From: DASSUW01 sp963806395 | GTDB lineage: Bacteria; Actinomycetota; Thermoleophilia; Solirubrobacterales; Solirubrobacteraceae | Length of the DNA stretch: 64,000 nucleotides | Direction: 5' to 3' | NCBI GenBank assembly: GCA_963806395.1 | Contig: CAWDYI010000014.1 | Span: forward strand, 1-64,000 | Part shown: positions 1 to 8,481 of the stretch, one piece after another | Layout of the letters: every line of letters starts with the position of its first letter | Numbering within the stretch: the first letter of the stretch is position 1 | Translations under genes and position numbers: made by a program | Notes under the pieces: model-generated | What the model was told of the DNA's origin: nothing | What the model saw: the letters and a program-made list of their open reading frames with translations, nothing else | The model's database searches: none

Positions 1-344
1 GAGATCGTGCCGTCGCGCGACACCTGCGGCTCGCTCACGCCCGTCACATGCGGCTGCTCCGCGACGGCGCGCAGGGTCGCCTGCACGCCGTCGCCCGTGA
101 CGACGCTGCGATCACCCGCGAACACGAGCGTGGCATCGGCGCCCGACACCTGCGGGAAGCGGGCCTCGAGCAGCTCCTGTGCGCTCGTCGAATCGACGCC
201 CGGCGTTCGGTAGTCGTCGACGAATCCGGCGCCGAGCACGCTGCCGAGCGTGCCGATGCCGGCGATCAGGATCACCGCCACGAGGAGCGTGCGGAACCAG
301 TGGCGGGCCGCAGCGCGGCCGAGGCGGGAGAGCGGGGAGGTCAT
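1..344 (-). CDS. MMPL/RND family transporter, N-terminal part (runs off the left edge)
   Basis: The minus strand reads an open frame from the ATG at 344 to the window edge, about 114 residues. Residues 16-38 form a hydrophobic segment beginning HWFRTLLVAVILIAGIG, followed by an exported region with the phrase FVDDYRTPG and a stretch typical of the first porter loop of MMPL-type RND exporters (SAQELLEARFP..GADATLVF). Members export lipids or drugs across the membrane using the proton gradient. The gene is divergent from a TetR repressor with an 18-base palindrome between them, so local repression by that regulator is the simplest model. Only the N-terminus is visible, so substrate and completeness cannot be judged. 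Confidence 0.75.
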   Translation of the reverse strand, partial: MTSPLSRLGRAAARHWFRTLLVAVILIAGIGTLGSVLGAGFVDDYRTPGVDSTSAQELLEARFPQVSGADATLVFAGDRSVVTGDGVQATLRAVAEQPHVTGVSEPQVSRDGTI

Positions 345-381
345 GCTCTGCAGTGAATCACACTCGCTGCAAGTTTGCTAC

Positions 382-399
382 CACTGCAAATTTGCAGTG
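382..399. promoter_or_regulatory. TetR-type operator, perfect 18-base palindrome
   Basis: CACTGCAAATTTGCAGTG is a perfect inverted repeat in the space between the divergent MMPL gene (start 344) and the TetR gene (start 417). A partly matching sequence, CTGCAAGTTTGC at 367-378, lies next to it and may be a weaker second site. A TACAAT hexamer at 404-409 lies 7 bases before the TetR start codon and could be its -10 element, giving a nearly leaderless transcript. Position and symmetry fit autoregulation plus repression of the transporter. Binding by the neighbouring regulator is inferred. Confidence 0.75.
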
Positions 400-416
400 A
401 AGCTACAATCCTTGCC

Positions 417-1040
417 GTGCCCACTGGCCTGCGAGAGCGCAAGAAGCAGCAGACGCGGCAGGCGATCCACCTCGCCGCCATGCGCCTGTTCGCCGAGCGC
501 GGGTTCGACGCGACGACGATCGCCGACATCGCCGCCGCCGCCGACATCTCGCCGCGCACGTTCTTCGCCTACTTCGCCTCCAAGGAGGAGGCCGTGTTCG
601 CGAAGTTCGAGCCCGCGTACGAGAACTTCGACCGCGCCCTGAGCGAACGGCGCCCGGGGACCACCGCCCTCGACGCGCTGCGCACGTGGATCGGGCAGGC
701 CGCGAAGAAGTTCAGCGGCGACGTCGAGTACGAGCGCCTTCAGGCCAAGCTGCGACGAGAGTCGCCCGCCGTCGCGGCATGCGATCTCCAGCACATGCGC
801 CGGTTCGAGCAGCGGCTCGCGGCAGCGGTCGGCGAGGACCTCGGCGAGCCGGCCGACGCGCTGCGGCCGCGGCTCGTGGCCGCCGCGGCCGTTGCGGCCC
901 TCCTGGCCGGCAGCGACAAGGCGGACGCGGTGCTCGAGGGCGATCCCGAGCAGGCCGAGGCGATGATCGCGGACCCGATGGCGTTCATCGACGACGCGCT
1001 TCGCTTCCTCGAGGCAGGGCTCGCGGCTTTGCGCACCTGA
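417..1040 (+). CDS. TetR family transcriptional regulator
   Basis: A 207-residue repressor. Residues about 8-55 form the TetR DNA-binding helix-turn-helix (RKKQQTRQAIHLAAMRLFAE, then ATTIADIAAAADISPRTFF and YFASKEE). The C-terminal ligand domain resembles the MftR/YbiH-like actinobacterial group with a late helix ending ALRFLEAGLAAL. The GTG at 417 is chosen over an upstream in-frame ATG at 375 because the latter would run through the operator palindrome. The stop TGA overlaps the ATG of the next gene (TGATG), so the two are translationally coupled. Likely represses itself and the divergent MMPL transporter. Confidence 0.85.
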   Translation: MPTGLRERKKQQTRQAIHLAAMRLFAERGFDATTIADIAAAADISPRTFFAYFASKEEAVFAKFEPAYENFDRALSERRPGTTALDALRTWIGQAAKKFSGDVEYERLQAKLRRESPAVAACDLQHMRRFEQRLAAAVGEDLGEPADALRPRLVAAAAVAALLAGSDKADAVLEGDPEQAEAMIADPMAFIDDALRFLEAGLAALRT

Positions 1041-1600
1041 TGCGCGTCCTCGCGCTCGCCGACAAGCGCCCGCCGGTCGACCCGGCGGCGCTGGCCCGCC
1101 AGAAGGGCGTGGACGCGGTGTTCTGCCTCGGCGACCTCGACCGCGCGTGGATCGAGCCCCTGATGTCGCTCGATATCCCGCGCCTGGGCGTGCACGGCAA
1201 CCACGACCCCGAGCACGTGCTGCGCGAGCTGGAGATCGAGGACGTGCACCTGCGTCGCACCCAGGTCGGAGGCGGCATCACCGTGGCCGGCTTCGAGGGC
1301 TGCGTGCGCTACAGCCGCGGCGCCACGCACCAGTACACGCAGCGAGAGGCCAGCCGGCTGGCCAAGCGGCTGCCGGCCGCCGACGTACTCCTCTGCCACT
1401 GCCCGCCCCTCGGCATCAACGACGATCCCGAGGACCCGGCGCACATCGGCTACGAAGGCCTGCGGGACTGGGTCGACCGCCACCACCCGCGGTACATCCT
1501 GCACGGGCACACGCACCCGCTGCCGGGCCACACGCTCGGCCGGTACGGCGAAACGCGCGTGCACTGGATCTCCGGCGCCCGCGTGCTCGACCTGCGCTAG
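1040..1600 (+). CDS. Calcineurin-like metallophosphoesterase
   Basis: 186 residues with the metal-binding motifs of the calcineurin-like fold in order: GDLD at 31-34, GNHD at 53-56, a lone His at 120 in CHCPP, and HGHTH at 155-159. The first motif, usually DxH, is reduced to ADK at 7-9, so one metal ligand is atypical. Size matches small stand-alone phosphoesterases of the MPE/YfcE-like group that hydrolyse phosphomono- or diesters; the substrate is unknown. Coupled to the TetR gene by a one-base overlap of stop and start. Ends five bases before the convergent SDR gene. Confidence 0.8.
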   Translation: MRVLALADKRPPVDPAALARQKGVDAVFCLGDLDRAWIEPLMSLDIPRLGVHGNHDPEHVLRELEIEDVHLRRTQVGGGITVAGFEGCVRYSRGATHQYTQREASRLAKRLPAADVLLCHCPPLGINDDPEDPAHIGYEGLRDWVDRHHPRYILHGHTHPLPGHTLGRYGETRVHWISGARVLDLR

Positions 1601-1604
1601 GGCC

Positions 1605-2465
1605 CTAGAGCGTGGCGGCGTAGGCGCCCCAATCGGGGCGGGCGCCGTCGGCGTCGTCGAACCCGTATGCGCGGGCGAGGTCCCACGAGCCGACCGCCCG
1701 ACCCGACCAGCGGGCGTGATCGGGGTCCGCGGCGAGCGCGGCGACGGCGCGGCCGACGAACTGCGGCGTCTCGGACTGCGCGAAGTGCTCGTCCTTCGCG
1801 ATCGCGTCGCGCCAGGTGGCGGCGGTGACGCCGAAGTGGTCGAGCATCGCCTCCGACCGCAGGAAGCCCGGCGTGACGGCGACGGCCGTGACGCCGTGCG
1901 GCGCGAGCTCCGCGGCCATCGCCGTGGCGAGGCGGATCGCAGACGCCTTTGCGAGGTCGTAGAACAGCGAGCCCCGGTAGCCGTCGCCGACGCCGTCGGT
2001 CACCTCGACCACGAGGCCGCTGCCGCGCGCGACCAGCAGCGGCACCGCCGCGTGCGCGGTGATCGCGTGCGCCCAGACCGCGTGGCGCTGCATCTCGAGG
2101 CCCTGTTCCAGGTCGTGCTCCCAGAACGGCGCGCCCCACGTGGTGAAGCGGTCGCCGCCCCAGATGCTGTTCACGAGCACGTCCAGGCGCCCGTCCTGCT
2201 CGTCGCGGATGCGGGCGACGAGCGCGCGCACCTGCTCGGGGTCGGTGTGGTCGGTCGCGACCGCGATCCCGTGCCCGCCGGCGGCGTCGACCAGCTCGGC
2301 CGTCTCGTCGATCGTCTCCGGGCGGTCCATGTCCGACCGCCGGCCGCGTGTGCTGCGGCCGCTGACGTAGACGGTGGCGCCGCGTGCGCCCAGCTCGGTC
2401 GCGATGCCGCGCCCGCCGCCGCGGGTGGCGCCCGCGACGAGCGCGACGTGGTTCTCAAGGTCCAT
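1605..2465 (-). CDS. Short-chain dehydrogenase/reductase (SDR)
   Basis: 286 residues of the classical SDR fold. The dinucleotide-binding motif is GATRGGGRG at 12-20, the position of the NNAG motif is NSIWGG at 99-104, and the catalytic Tyr-Lys pair is Y169-x3-K173 in YDLAK. The glycine motif has an extra loop (RGRRSDMDRPETIDET) seen in a subgroup of actinobacterial SDRs with unknown substrates. The ATG at 2465 lies 7 bases after a good -10 hexamer, so the message is probably leaderless. Divergent from a TetR regulator whose operator overlaps this promoter, so the enzyme is probably induced by a ligand of that regulator. Confidence 0.85.
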   Translation of the reverse strand: MDLENHVALVAGATRGGGRGIATELGARGATVYVSGRSTRGRRSDMDRPETIDETAELVDAAGGHGIAVATDHTDPEQVRALVARIRDEQDGRLDVLVNSIWGGDRFTTWGAPFWEHDLEQGLEMQRHAVWAHAITAHAAVPLLVARGSGLVVEVTDGVGDGYRGSLFYDLAKASAIRLATAMAAELAPHGVTAVAVTPGFLRSEAMLDHFGVTAATWRDAIAKDEHFAQSETPQFVGRAVAALAADPDHARWSGRAVGSWDLARAYGFDDADGARPDWGAYAATL

Positions 2466-3108
2466 GCCGTGTACTATACCGAATATCCATTCGGAAATTC
2501 AATCCGAACCCGGATCGCGAGGACGCGGACGGCCGCGGACGCGGACCGACGCGGAGGTGTTCGCCGCGACGCGGCGGGTGGTGGGCGCGCGCGGCGTCGC
2601 GCGCCTCACGTTCGCCGACGTCGCCCGCGAGGCCGGGCTGGCGCCGTCCACGCTCGCCGAGCGGTACGGCTCCAAGCGCGCGTTGCTGCTGGCCGCGCTC
2701 GAGTCGGCGCCGGACGGTGTCGCGGCAGTGTTCGCGACCGCTCGCGCGGCACACGACGCGCCGCTCGACGCGCTGCACGCCACCCTGGCCACGCTGAGCG
2801 CGCCGGTGCGCACGCGCGAGGCGTTCGCCAACCATCTCGGCATGCTGGCGCTCGACGTCGGCGATCCGGACTTCCGGCGCATCGCCGAGCGGTGGTTCGC
2901 GCAGGTGCTCGAGGAGCTGCGTGTGCTGGTGGCCGACGCCGTGGCGCGCGGCGACCTGGTGGCGGGCACCGACGCAGGCCGGGCGGCGCGCGCCGTGCTG
3001 GTCGCCTACAACGGCGCGCTCGGGCTGTGGGCGGTCACGGGTGGCGGGGCGCTGCCGGACGTGCTGCGTGCGGATGTCGAGGCTGTGCTCGCGCCCTGGC
3101 GGGCCTAG
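2464..3108 (+). CDS. TetR family transcriptional regulator (divergent from SDR)
   Basis: About 214 residues from the ATG at 2464. The helix-turn-helix is at about 24-70 (RGRPRTRTDAEVFAATRRVV, then LTFADVAREAGLAPSTLAERYGSKRALL). The rest is an alpha-helical ligand domain with a conserved-looking FRRIAERWFAQVLEELRVLV segment. The chosen ATG interleaves with the SDR start codon on the other strand (the palindrome CATG), which would place the operator inside the coding region; no other ATG, GTG or TTG occurs before the DNA-binding domain, so the true start is uncertain. The stop overlaps that of the convergent gene (CTAG). Confidence 0.75.
   Translation: MPCTIPNIHSEIQSEPGSRGRGRPRTRTDAEVFAATRRVVGARGVARLTFADVAREAGLAPSTLAERYGSKRALLLAALESAPDGVAAVFATARAAHDAPLDALHATLATLSAPVRTREAFANHLGMLALDVGDPDFRRIAERWFAQVLEELRVLVADAVARGDLVAGTDAGRAARAVLVAYNGALGLWAVTGGGALPDVLRADVEAVLAPWRA
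2473..2502 (-). promoter_or_regulatory. Promoter of the SDR gene with embedded TetR operator
   Basis: On the minus strand TTGAAT (2497-2502) and TATAGT (2473-2478) are separated by 18 bases, close to the sigma-70 consensus. The spacer holds an inverted repeat, CCGAAT-4-ATTCGG (2479-2494), and a second pair TTCGGA / TCCGAA (2490-2495, 2503-2508) overlaps it. The -10 ends only 7 bases before the SDR start codon. A repressor bound here would block RNA polymerase directly. Confidence 0.75.
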
Positions 3109-3461
3109 AGGGGCGCCGGGGCCAGCGCCCGCGCCGCACGCGCGAGCCCGTGCCGCGCGCACAGGTCGGCCAGCGCCCGCCGGGCGCCGAGCGGGTTCTC
3201 CGGCAGCGCCTCGAACGCGACGAGGCCGGCGCGCAGGTCCTCGATCCGGACGGTCGGCACCTCGAGGCTCAGCCGCGCGAGCCACCGCACGGCCGCGCGC
3301 TCGAACCGCTCAGCGTCCTGCTCGGAGATCAGCAGGCAGATCGACAGCGCGTCGTCGAGCTCGACTCGCGGGAGCTCGGCAGCGGCAGCCCGTACGAGCG
3401 AGAGCCTTCCGATCCGCAGGGCGCGCTGGAACCGGGCGTATGGACTGCCGTCGCTTGTCAT
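3105..3461 (-). CDS. Small helical protein of unknown function under SOS control
   Basis: 118 residues, rich in Ala, Leu and Arg, predicted all-helical, without Cys, signal peptide or membrane segment. It begins MTSDGSPYARFQRALRIGRL. I recognise no characterised family; similar small proteins may exist in related actinobacteria. The ATG at 3461 is preferred over one at 3479 because the latter would put the SOS box inside the coding sequence; with the later start the box lies 2 bases upstream of the start codon and would cover the transcription start. The SOS box predicts induction after DNA damage. Function otherwise unknown. Confidence 0.65.
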   Translation of the reverse strand: MTSDGSPYARFQRALRIGRLSLVRAAAAELPRVELDDALSICLLISEQDAERFERAAVRWLARLSLEVPTVRIEDLRAGLVAFEALPENPLGARRALADLCARHGLARAARALAPAPL

Positions 3462-3462
3462 A

Positions 3463-3476
3463 CGAACAGATGTTCG
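3463..3476. promoter_or_regulatory. LexA (SOS) box
   Basis: CGAACAGATGTTCG matches the Gram-positive LexA consensus CGAACRNRYGTTYG at every position. It lies 2 bases upstream of the start codon of the 118-residue gene at 3461, where bound LexA would block transcription. No other gene in the window has such a site that I could see. Confidence 0.8.
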
Positions 3477-3567
3477 CATAGACGCCCGACGTCGGCGCGC
3501 CGTGATTCGGGCTGGTGGATCTGTCCGGAAGTTCGGCGGGTCGCCTGGCGGCGTCCCGGTCGGCAGA

Positions 3568-3584
3568 CGCGGGCGGGGCCCGCG
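3568..3584. terminator. GC-rich hairpin downstream of the PAS/GAF gene
   Basis: CGCGGGC and GCCCGCG form a perfect 7-base stem around a GGG loop. It lies 30 bases past the stop of the PAS/GAF gene (minus strand) in the 133-base gap before the SOS-controlled gene. There is no T-run, as is common in high-GC actinobacteria, so the terminator role is tentative. Confidence 0.4.
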
Positions 3585-3613
3585 AGAACCCGTCGAAATT
3601 GCGGACGGGGCCG

Positions 3614-5404
3614 CTAGGCGCGGCGCAGCGAGACGACGAGCCGTGACAGCTCGTCCACCTCGGCGACGCGCTCGGCGAGCGCGCGCTCGGCGCGACGGCG
3701 CTCGAGGAACTGCGCCAGGTGGGCGCCGATCGTCTGAAGCAGGCGGCTGAGGCCGGCATCGGGGTCGCGCTGCTCGCGCGAGAAGAACAGGATCACGGCG
3801 AGCAGCTCTCCCCCGCGCGCGATCGGCATCGCGAGCGCGGACCGCACGCCGGCCGCCTCGGCCGCCGCGCCGCGGTGGAACAGCGGGTCATCCTCGAGCC
3901 CGGAGGCCCAGATCGGCGCCCGCCTGGCCCACGCCTGGCCCTGGAGCCCGTCGCCGACCTCGAACGTCTCGCCGTCGCGCGTCGCCTCGAGCGCCTCGAG
4001 CCCGGCGCGGCGCTCGCCCCACGCGTCGGTGCAGTGCAGCACCTCGCGCTCGATGTCGAGCGTCCACAGCTCGGCCAGATCCCATTCCAGGTTGCGGCAC
4101 AGAGCGGCCAGGAGCACCGGCACGCCCTGCTCGACGTCGATCGTCGCCCCCAGCACCTCCACGACCGCCTGCTCGGCGGCCTCGTACTGCTGGGTCCGGT
4201 GATGCTCGGTGATGTCCTCGATCACGCCCACGACGCAGAGCGGACGGCCGGCGGCGTCGCGCGCCAGGCTGGCCCGCACCTCGCCGATGCGCGTCACGTC
4301 GTCGGCGGTCAGGTAGCGATGGCTGAGGTGGACCGAGTCGACCTCGCCGGCGAGCAGCGGCGCGAACGCGCGCGCGTGCTTGGCACGGTCGTCCGGGTGC
4401 ACCAGCTCCGAGGCTTGCCGTCCCAGCGCGTCCGCGACCGGCGTGCCGGTCCAGCGCGCCCAGCTCTCGTTCAGGAACGTCCAGCGACCGCGGAGGTCGG
4501 TCTGGAACACGGTGTCGCCGACGCTCTCGACGACCGACCGGTAGCGCTCCTCGCTCGCGCGCAGTCGCTCCTCGGTCGCCCGCTCATGGGTCACGTCGAC
4601 ACCGGACACGACCGCCCCGAGCGTGCGGCCATGGGCGTCCATGACCGGCCGGCCGGAGACGAGCATGCGACGCAGACCCGTGCCGGGAGCCTCGACCGCC
4701 ACATCGACGTCGCGGATGACCTCGCCCTGCAGCGCCCGGAACAGCGGCACCTCGGCAGCGGGCAGCGGCGTGTGGCCGTCGGGGCGGAAAAGACCGAAAT
4801 GCTGTGGCCAGTCGAGCGGGTCGACAGGCCCGCCGGCCGGCCGGCGCGCAGCCTCGTTGACGAGCAGCAACTTCCCGCTCGCATCGCACGCGACGACGTG
4901 GTCGGAGAGCTGCTCGACCATCGCCGCCAGGAATCCGCGCTCGTTGTCGCGCTCGCGCTGGAGCCGCTGCGCCTCCGTCACGTCTCGCACCACGATCATC
5001 CCGCCGGTGACGGCGCCGCGGGCGTCGCGCAGCGGCACGTGCTCGCCGCGGTAGTGGATGCCGCCGCGCTCGCTCGCCCAGTCGTGGCCCGAGGACTCGC
5101 CCCGGAGCGCAGCGTGGCAGCACGCCAGAAGCTGCTGCGCGCGCTCGGGCAGGAGCACGTCCGCGATCAGCTGTCCCTCGATGTCGCGCCGGTGCCAGCC
5201 ATGCGCCTGAAGGGCCGAGCCCTCGAGCAGCGTGATGCGCAGGTCGCGGTCGTAGAGCATCACCGACACGTCCGGGAGGTTGGCGGCGAGCACCTCGTAG
5301 CGGGTGCGTGCGGTGGCGGCAGCCGAGGCTGCGCGACGGGCGCGGTATGCGTACAGCGCGGCCGCGGCGGCGGCCACGGCGAGCGCGATCGTGACGGCGA
5401 GCAC
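3614..5404 (-). CDS. Membrane-anchored multi-PAS/GAF sensor without output domain
   Basis: 596 residues. An N-terminal membrane segment (about 2-22) is followed by three PAS domains (roughly 35-150, 155-275, 285-410; each ends in a DVT- or DIT-type motif such as VVRDVTEAQR and VIEDITEHHR), then a GAF domain (about 415-560) and a short C-terminal coiled coil ending ELSRLVVSLRRA. No histidine kinase, GGDEF or methyl-accepting domain is present, so it must signal through a partner. The GTG start overlaps the TAG stop of the upstream hybrid kinase, which makes that kinase the obvious partner. A truncated kinase is possible, but the frame ends cleanly. Confidence 0.75.
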   Translation of the reverse strand: MLAVTIALAVAAAAAALYAYRARRAASAAATARTRYEVLAANLPDVSVMLYDRDLRITLLEGSALQAHGWHRRDIEGQLIADVLLPERAQQLLACCHAALRGESSGHDWASERGGIHYRGEHVPLRDARGAVTGGMIVVRDVTEAQRLQRERDNERGFLAAMVEQLSDHVVACDASGKLLLVNEAARRPAGGPVDPLDWPQHFGLFRPDGHTPLPAAEVPLFRALQGEVIRDVDVAVEAPGTGLRRMLVSGRPVMDAHGRTLGAVVSGVDVTHERATEERLRASEERYRSVVESVGDTVFQTDLRGRWTFLNESWARWTGTPVADALGRQASELVHPDDRAKHARAFAPLLAGEVDSVHLSHRYLTADDVTRIGEVRASLARDAAGRPLCVVGVIEDITEHHRTQQYEAAEQAVVEVLGATIDVEQGVPVLLAALCRNLEWDLAELWTLDIEREVLHCTDAWGERRAGLEALEATRDGETFEVGDGLQGQAWARRAPIWASGLEDDPLFHRGAAAEAAGVRSALAMPIARGGELLAVILFFSREQRDPDAGLSRLLQTIGAHLAQFLERRRAERALAERVAEVDELSRLVVSLRRA

Positions 5405-8400
5405 TACGCGATCGCCCGGCGGATCGCGGCTTCGGTCGGCGCCAGCGCGGCGTCGAGCTCGGACAGCGTCTCGCGGGCGTCGCCTTCGGCGGTCTCGAGC
5501 GACCGGCAGAGCGTCGCCATGAACGTCGCGCCGACGTTCTGGCAGCTGCCCTTGAGCTTGTGGGCGGTGCGCCGCAGCTCCTCGACGTCGTCGCCGTCGA
5601 GCGCGGCGTGCAGCTCGTCGAGTAGCGGCGGCGTGCTCTGGAGGAAGAGATCGACGAGCTGGTCGACGATGTCCGGGTAGTCGTCGCGGAACGTCCGCAT
5701 GCGAGCCTCGTCGAGGAGCGCATCGGAGGCGGCCTCGACCGGGTCGGCTTCAGGCGCGTCCAGGGAACCGGCGGCGCCGAGCCAGCGTGCGAGCACGGCG
5801 TCGAGCGCCTCCGGCCGCAGCGGCTTGGAGAGGTAGTCGTCCATCCCGGCCGCGAGGCAGCGCTCGCGGTCGCCCTTCATCGCGTGCGCGGTCATGGCGA
5901 TCACGGGCAGGCGCTCGCCGTCTCGCTCCTGCGCGCGGATCCGGCGGGTCGCCTCGTAGCCGTCGACGTTCGGCATCTGGCAGTCCATGAAGACCGCCGC
6001 GTACGTCGCCTGCGCGAGGCTCGCGAGCGCCTCGGCGCCGTCCGCCGCGACGTCGACGGCGAAGCCGCGCTTGTCGAGCATCGTTTCGATCACGAGCTGG
6101 TTGACCGCGTTGTCCTCGGCGACGAGGATCCTCGCCACGTGCGCCACGCCGGCGGGCGAGGCGGTCGCCGCGGGTACAGGGAGATCGTCGCCGCGGGTGA
6201 CGTCCGCGAGTGCGTCGAGCAGGCGCGCACGTCGCACCGGCTTGGTCAGGTATCCGGCGATCCCGACCTCGCGGGCGCGGGCACGGTGGTCCCCCGTCGA
6301 CGTGAGCATCACCAGTCGCGTCTCGCGCAGGCTGGGCGCCTTGCGGATCGCCGCCGCGAGGTCGAGGCCGTCCATCTCGGGCATCTGCGCATCGAGCACC
6401 ACGACCTCGAACGGCTCGCCCTCGCGCGCGGCCGCGTGCATCGTGGCGAGCGCCTCGGCGCCGGACTCGGCCAGCTCGCAGCTCACGCCGCTCGCGCGCA
6501 GGTAGGCCTCGACGATCACGCGGTTGGTCGAGTTGTCGTCGACGATCAGCACCTTCAGGCCCTCGGGGACCGAGGCCTGCGACCGCGCGAGGCGCACGAT
6601 CTCCGGTGCCGCGAGGCGCACGTTGAAGTAGAAGCAGCTGCCCGAGCCGGGCTCGGACGCGGCCCCGATCTCGCCGTGCATGAGCGAGACGAGCTGGCGC
6701 GAGATGGCCAGCCCGAGACCGGTGCCGCCGTAGCGGCGCGTGGTCGAGGTATCGGCCTGCGAGAACGACTCGAACAGCGTGGCGAGCTTGGCCGGCTCGA
6801 TGCCGATGCCGCTGTCCGCGACCTCGAAGCGCAGCGCGGCGCTGCCGTCGGTGCGGTCGAGCAGCTCGACCCGCACGGCCACCTCACCGCGGTGGGTGAA
6901 CTTGATCGCGTTGGAGACCAGGTTCGTGAGGATCTGGCGCACGCGGCCGCGGTCGCCGCGGACGATGGCGGGCACGTCCTCGGCGACGAACGCGGTCAGC
7001 TCGAGCCCCTTGCCGTGCGCCTGCGCCGCGAGCATCTCGCACGTGTCCTCGACCGCCTCGCGCAGGTCGAAGTCGTGCAGGTCGAGCTCGAGCTTGCCGG
7101 CCTCGATCTTCGAGAAGTCCAGGATGTCGTTGATGACGGTCAGCAGCGCCTCGCCGGACGAGGCGGCCGTCTTCGCGTACTCACGCTGCTCGGATCCGAG
7201 CTCGGTCCCGAGCAGCAGCTCGGTCATGCCGATCACGCCGTTCATCGGCGTGCGGATCTCGTGGCTCATGTTCGCCAGGAACTCGGACTTCGAGCGCGAG
7301 GCCTCGACCGCCTCCGCGAGCGCAAGCTTGCGGTCGGTGACGTCGGTGGCCATGGTGACGACCGCGTAGACGTCGCCCGCCGCGTCCTTGAGCGGGAACT
7401 GGACCGTCATGTAGTACGCGATGCCGTCCGGCGTGACCGACTCGCGCTCGTACTCGAGCTGCTCGCCGGTGCGGATGACCTGGAGCTCGGCCGCGCGCGA
7501 CGGCGCGGCGTGGGCGCCGGGCATCAGCTCGGCGTCGGTGCGGCCGCGCACCTCCTCGACGGTCATGCCGCTCGCCCGCTGCCACGCATCGCCGACGAGC
7601 AGGTAGCGCCCGTCGACGTCCTTGACGGAGATCAGCGCCGTGGCATGGTCGAGGATGCCCTGGAGGCGATCGCCGGCAACGCGCAGCTCCTCCTCGCGCG
7701 CCCCGAGCGACTCGGCCATGCCGTTGAACGATTCGGCGAGCAGCGCCACCTCGCCGCGGCCCGTGGCGCGCACGCGCGCGTCGCGGCGGCCGGAGGCGAG
7801 CCGTCGCGCCGCGAGCGCCACCCGGTGCACGGGCAGCAGCACGGCGCGGTGCAGGTAGAGGCCGAGCAGGATCAGGACGAGCGCGCTGGCGACGGCGCCG
7901 ACGGCGGCGATGAGCACCGCCAGGTTGCCGCCGGCCTCCGCGTCCGCGGCGCGGGTGGCGGCGAGGCGCGTGCCCGCTCGGTTGAACTCGGCGAAGCGAT
8001 CGCGGAGCGCGTCGAGCCGGAGCTTGCCGTCGGCCATGGCATCCGCGAGCGCGTCGGGCGACAGGGTCGCGCCCTGCGTGCGCAGCGGCGCCGCGTAGCC
8101 GTGGACGTACGCGGCGGCGGCCGCATGCAGCTCGGGCACCCGGCGGCGCTGAGACGGATCGCGAACCAGGCCGGCCAGGGTCACGAAGCGCTGGTCGAAA
8201 CGCAGCCGGCCGGCGTGGAACGGCTCGAGGAACCGCTCATCTCCGGTCAGCAGGTAGCCGCGCAGGCCCGTCTCGACGTCCACGATGTCCTGCTCCGCTG
8301 CGCTCGACTGGACTAGGATCCGCTCGGACCGCTGGGTGCTCTCGGCCTCGTCGTGAACGCGGTCGACGCTCACGACAAGTGCCGCGAACGTGCCCAGGAC

Positions 8401-8481
8401 GAGCACGAGCACGACCGCGATTGCGGCAAAGGTCGGGCGCATCAGGCCGCGCGTCAGCGGTTGCAGGACGGTTTCCGTCAT
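5404..8481 (-). CDS. Hybrid sensor histidine kinase (CHASE3-HAMP-PAS-HisKA-HATPase-REC-REC-HPt)
   Basis: About 1025 residues from the ATG at 8481 (an ATG at 8517 would add 12). Order: membrane segment (about 18-40), extracytoplasmic CHASE3-like helical domain with the ETGLRGYLLTG phrase, second membrane segment (about 190-210), HAMP, PAS, HisKA with phospho-acceptor His in SHEIRTPMNG, HATPase with NLVSNAIKFT, DSGIGI and GGTGLGLAI, receiver 1 (VLDAQMPEMDG), receiver 2 (FMDCQMPNVDG) and a C-terminal HPt domain (AHKLKGSCQNVGA). This is a complete BarA/ArcB-style phosphorelay. It is followed by the PAS/GAF gene and divergent from a REC-GGDEF-REC gene that could receive the phosphate. Confidence 0.93.
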   Translation of the reverse strand: MTETVLQPLTRGLMRPTFAAIAVVLVLVLGTFAALVVSVDRVHDEAESTQRSERILVQSSAAEQDIVDVETGLRGYLLTGDERFLEPFHAGRLRFDQRFVTLAGLVRDPSQRRRVPELHAAAAAYVHGYAAPLRTQGATLSPDALADAMADGKLRLDALRDRFAEFNRAGTRLAATRAADAEAGGNLAVLIAAVGAVASALVLILLGLYLHRAVLLPVHRVALAARRLASGRRDARVRATGRGEVALLAESFNGMAESLGAREEELRVAGDRLQGILDHATALISVKDVDGRYLLVGDAWQRASGMTVEEVRGRTDAELMPGAHAAPSRAAELQVIRTGEQLEYERESVTPDGIAYYMTVQFPLKDAAGDVYAVVTMATDVTDRKLALAEAVEASRSKSEFLANMSHEIRTPMNGVIGMTELLLGTELGSEQREYAKTAASSGEALLTVINDILDFSKIEAGKLELDLHDFDLREAVEDTCEMLAAQAHGKGLELTAFVAEDVPAIVRGDRGRVRQILTNLVSNAIKFTHRGEVAVRVELLDRTDGSAALRFEVADSGIGIEPAKLATLFESFSQADTSTTRRYGGTGLGLAISRQLVSLMHGEIGAASEPGSGSCFYFNVRLAAPEIVRLARSQASVPEGLKVLIVDDNSTNRVIVEAYLRASGVSCELAESGAEALATMHAAAREGEPFEVVVLDAQMPEMDGLDLAAAIRKAPSLRETRLVMLTSTGDHRARAREVGIAGYLTKPVRRARLLDALADVTRGDDLPVPAATASPAGVAHVARILVAEDNAVNQLVIETMLDKRGFAVDVAADGAEALASLAQATYAAVFMDCQMPNVDGYEATRRIRAQERDGERLPVIAMTAHAMKGDRERCLAAGMDDYLSKPLRPEALDAVLARWLGAAGSLDAPEADPVEAASDALLDEARMRTFRDDYPDIVDQLVDLFLQSTPPLLDELHAALDGDDVEELRRTAHKLKGSCQNVGATFMATLCRSLETAEGDARETLSELDAALAPTEAAIRRAIA

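Noticed and set aside
1597..1608. CTAGGGCCCTAG palindrome as a terminator
   Set aside because: It is formed by the two facing stop codons and is only 12 bases without a loop.
5884..8316. An open frame of 810 codons on the plus strand opposite the hybrid kinase
   Set aside because: It is the mirror of a high-GC coding strand. The minus-strand frame has clear kinase, receiver and HPt motifs, while this frame gives only Arg/Gly/Ala-rich sequence.
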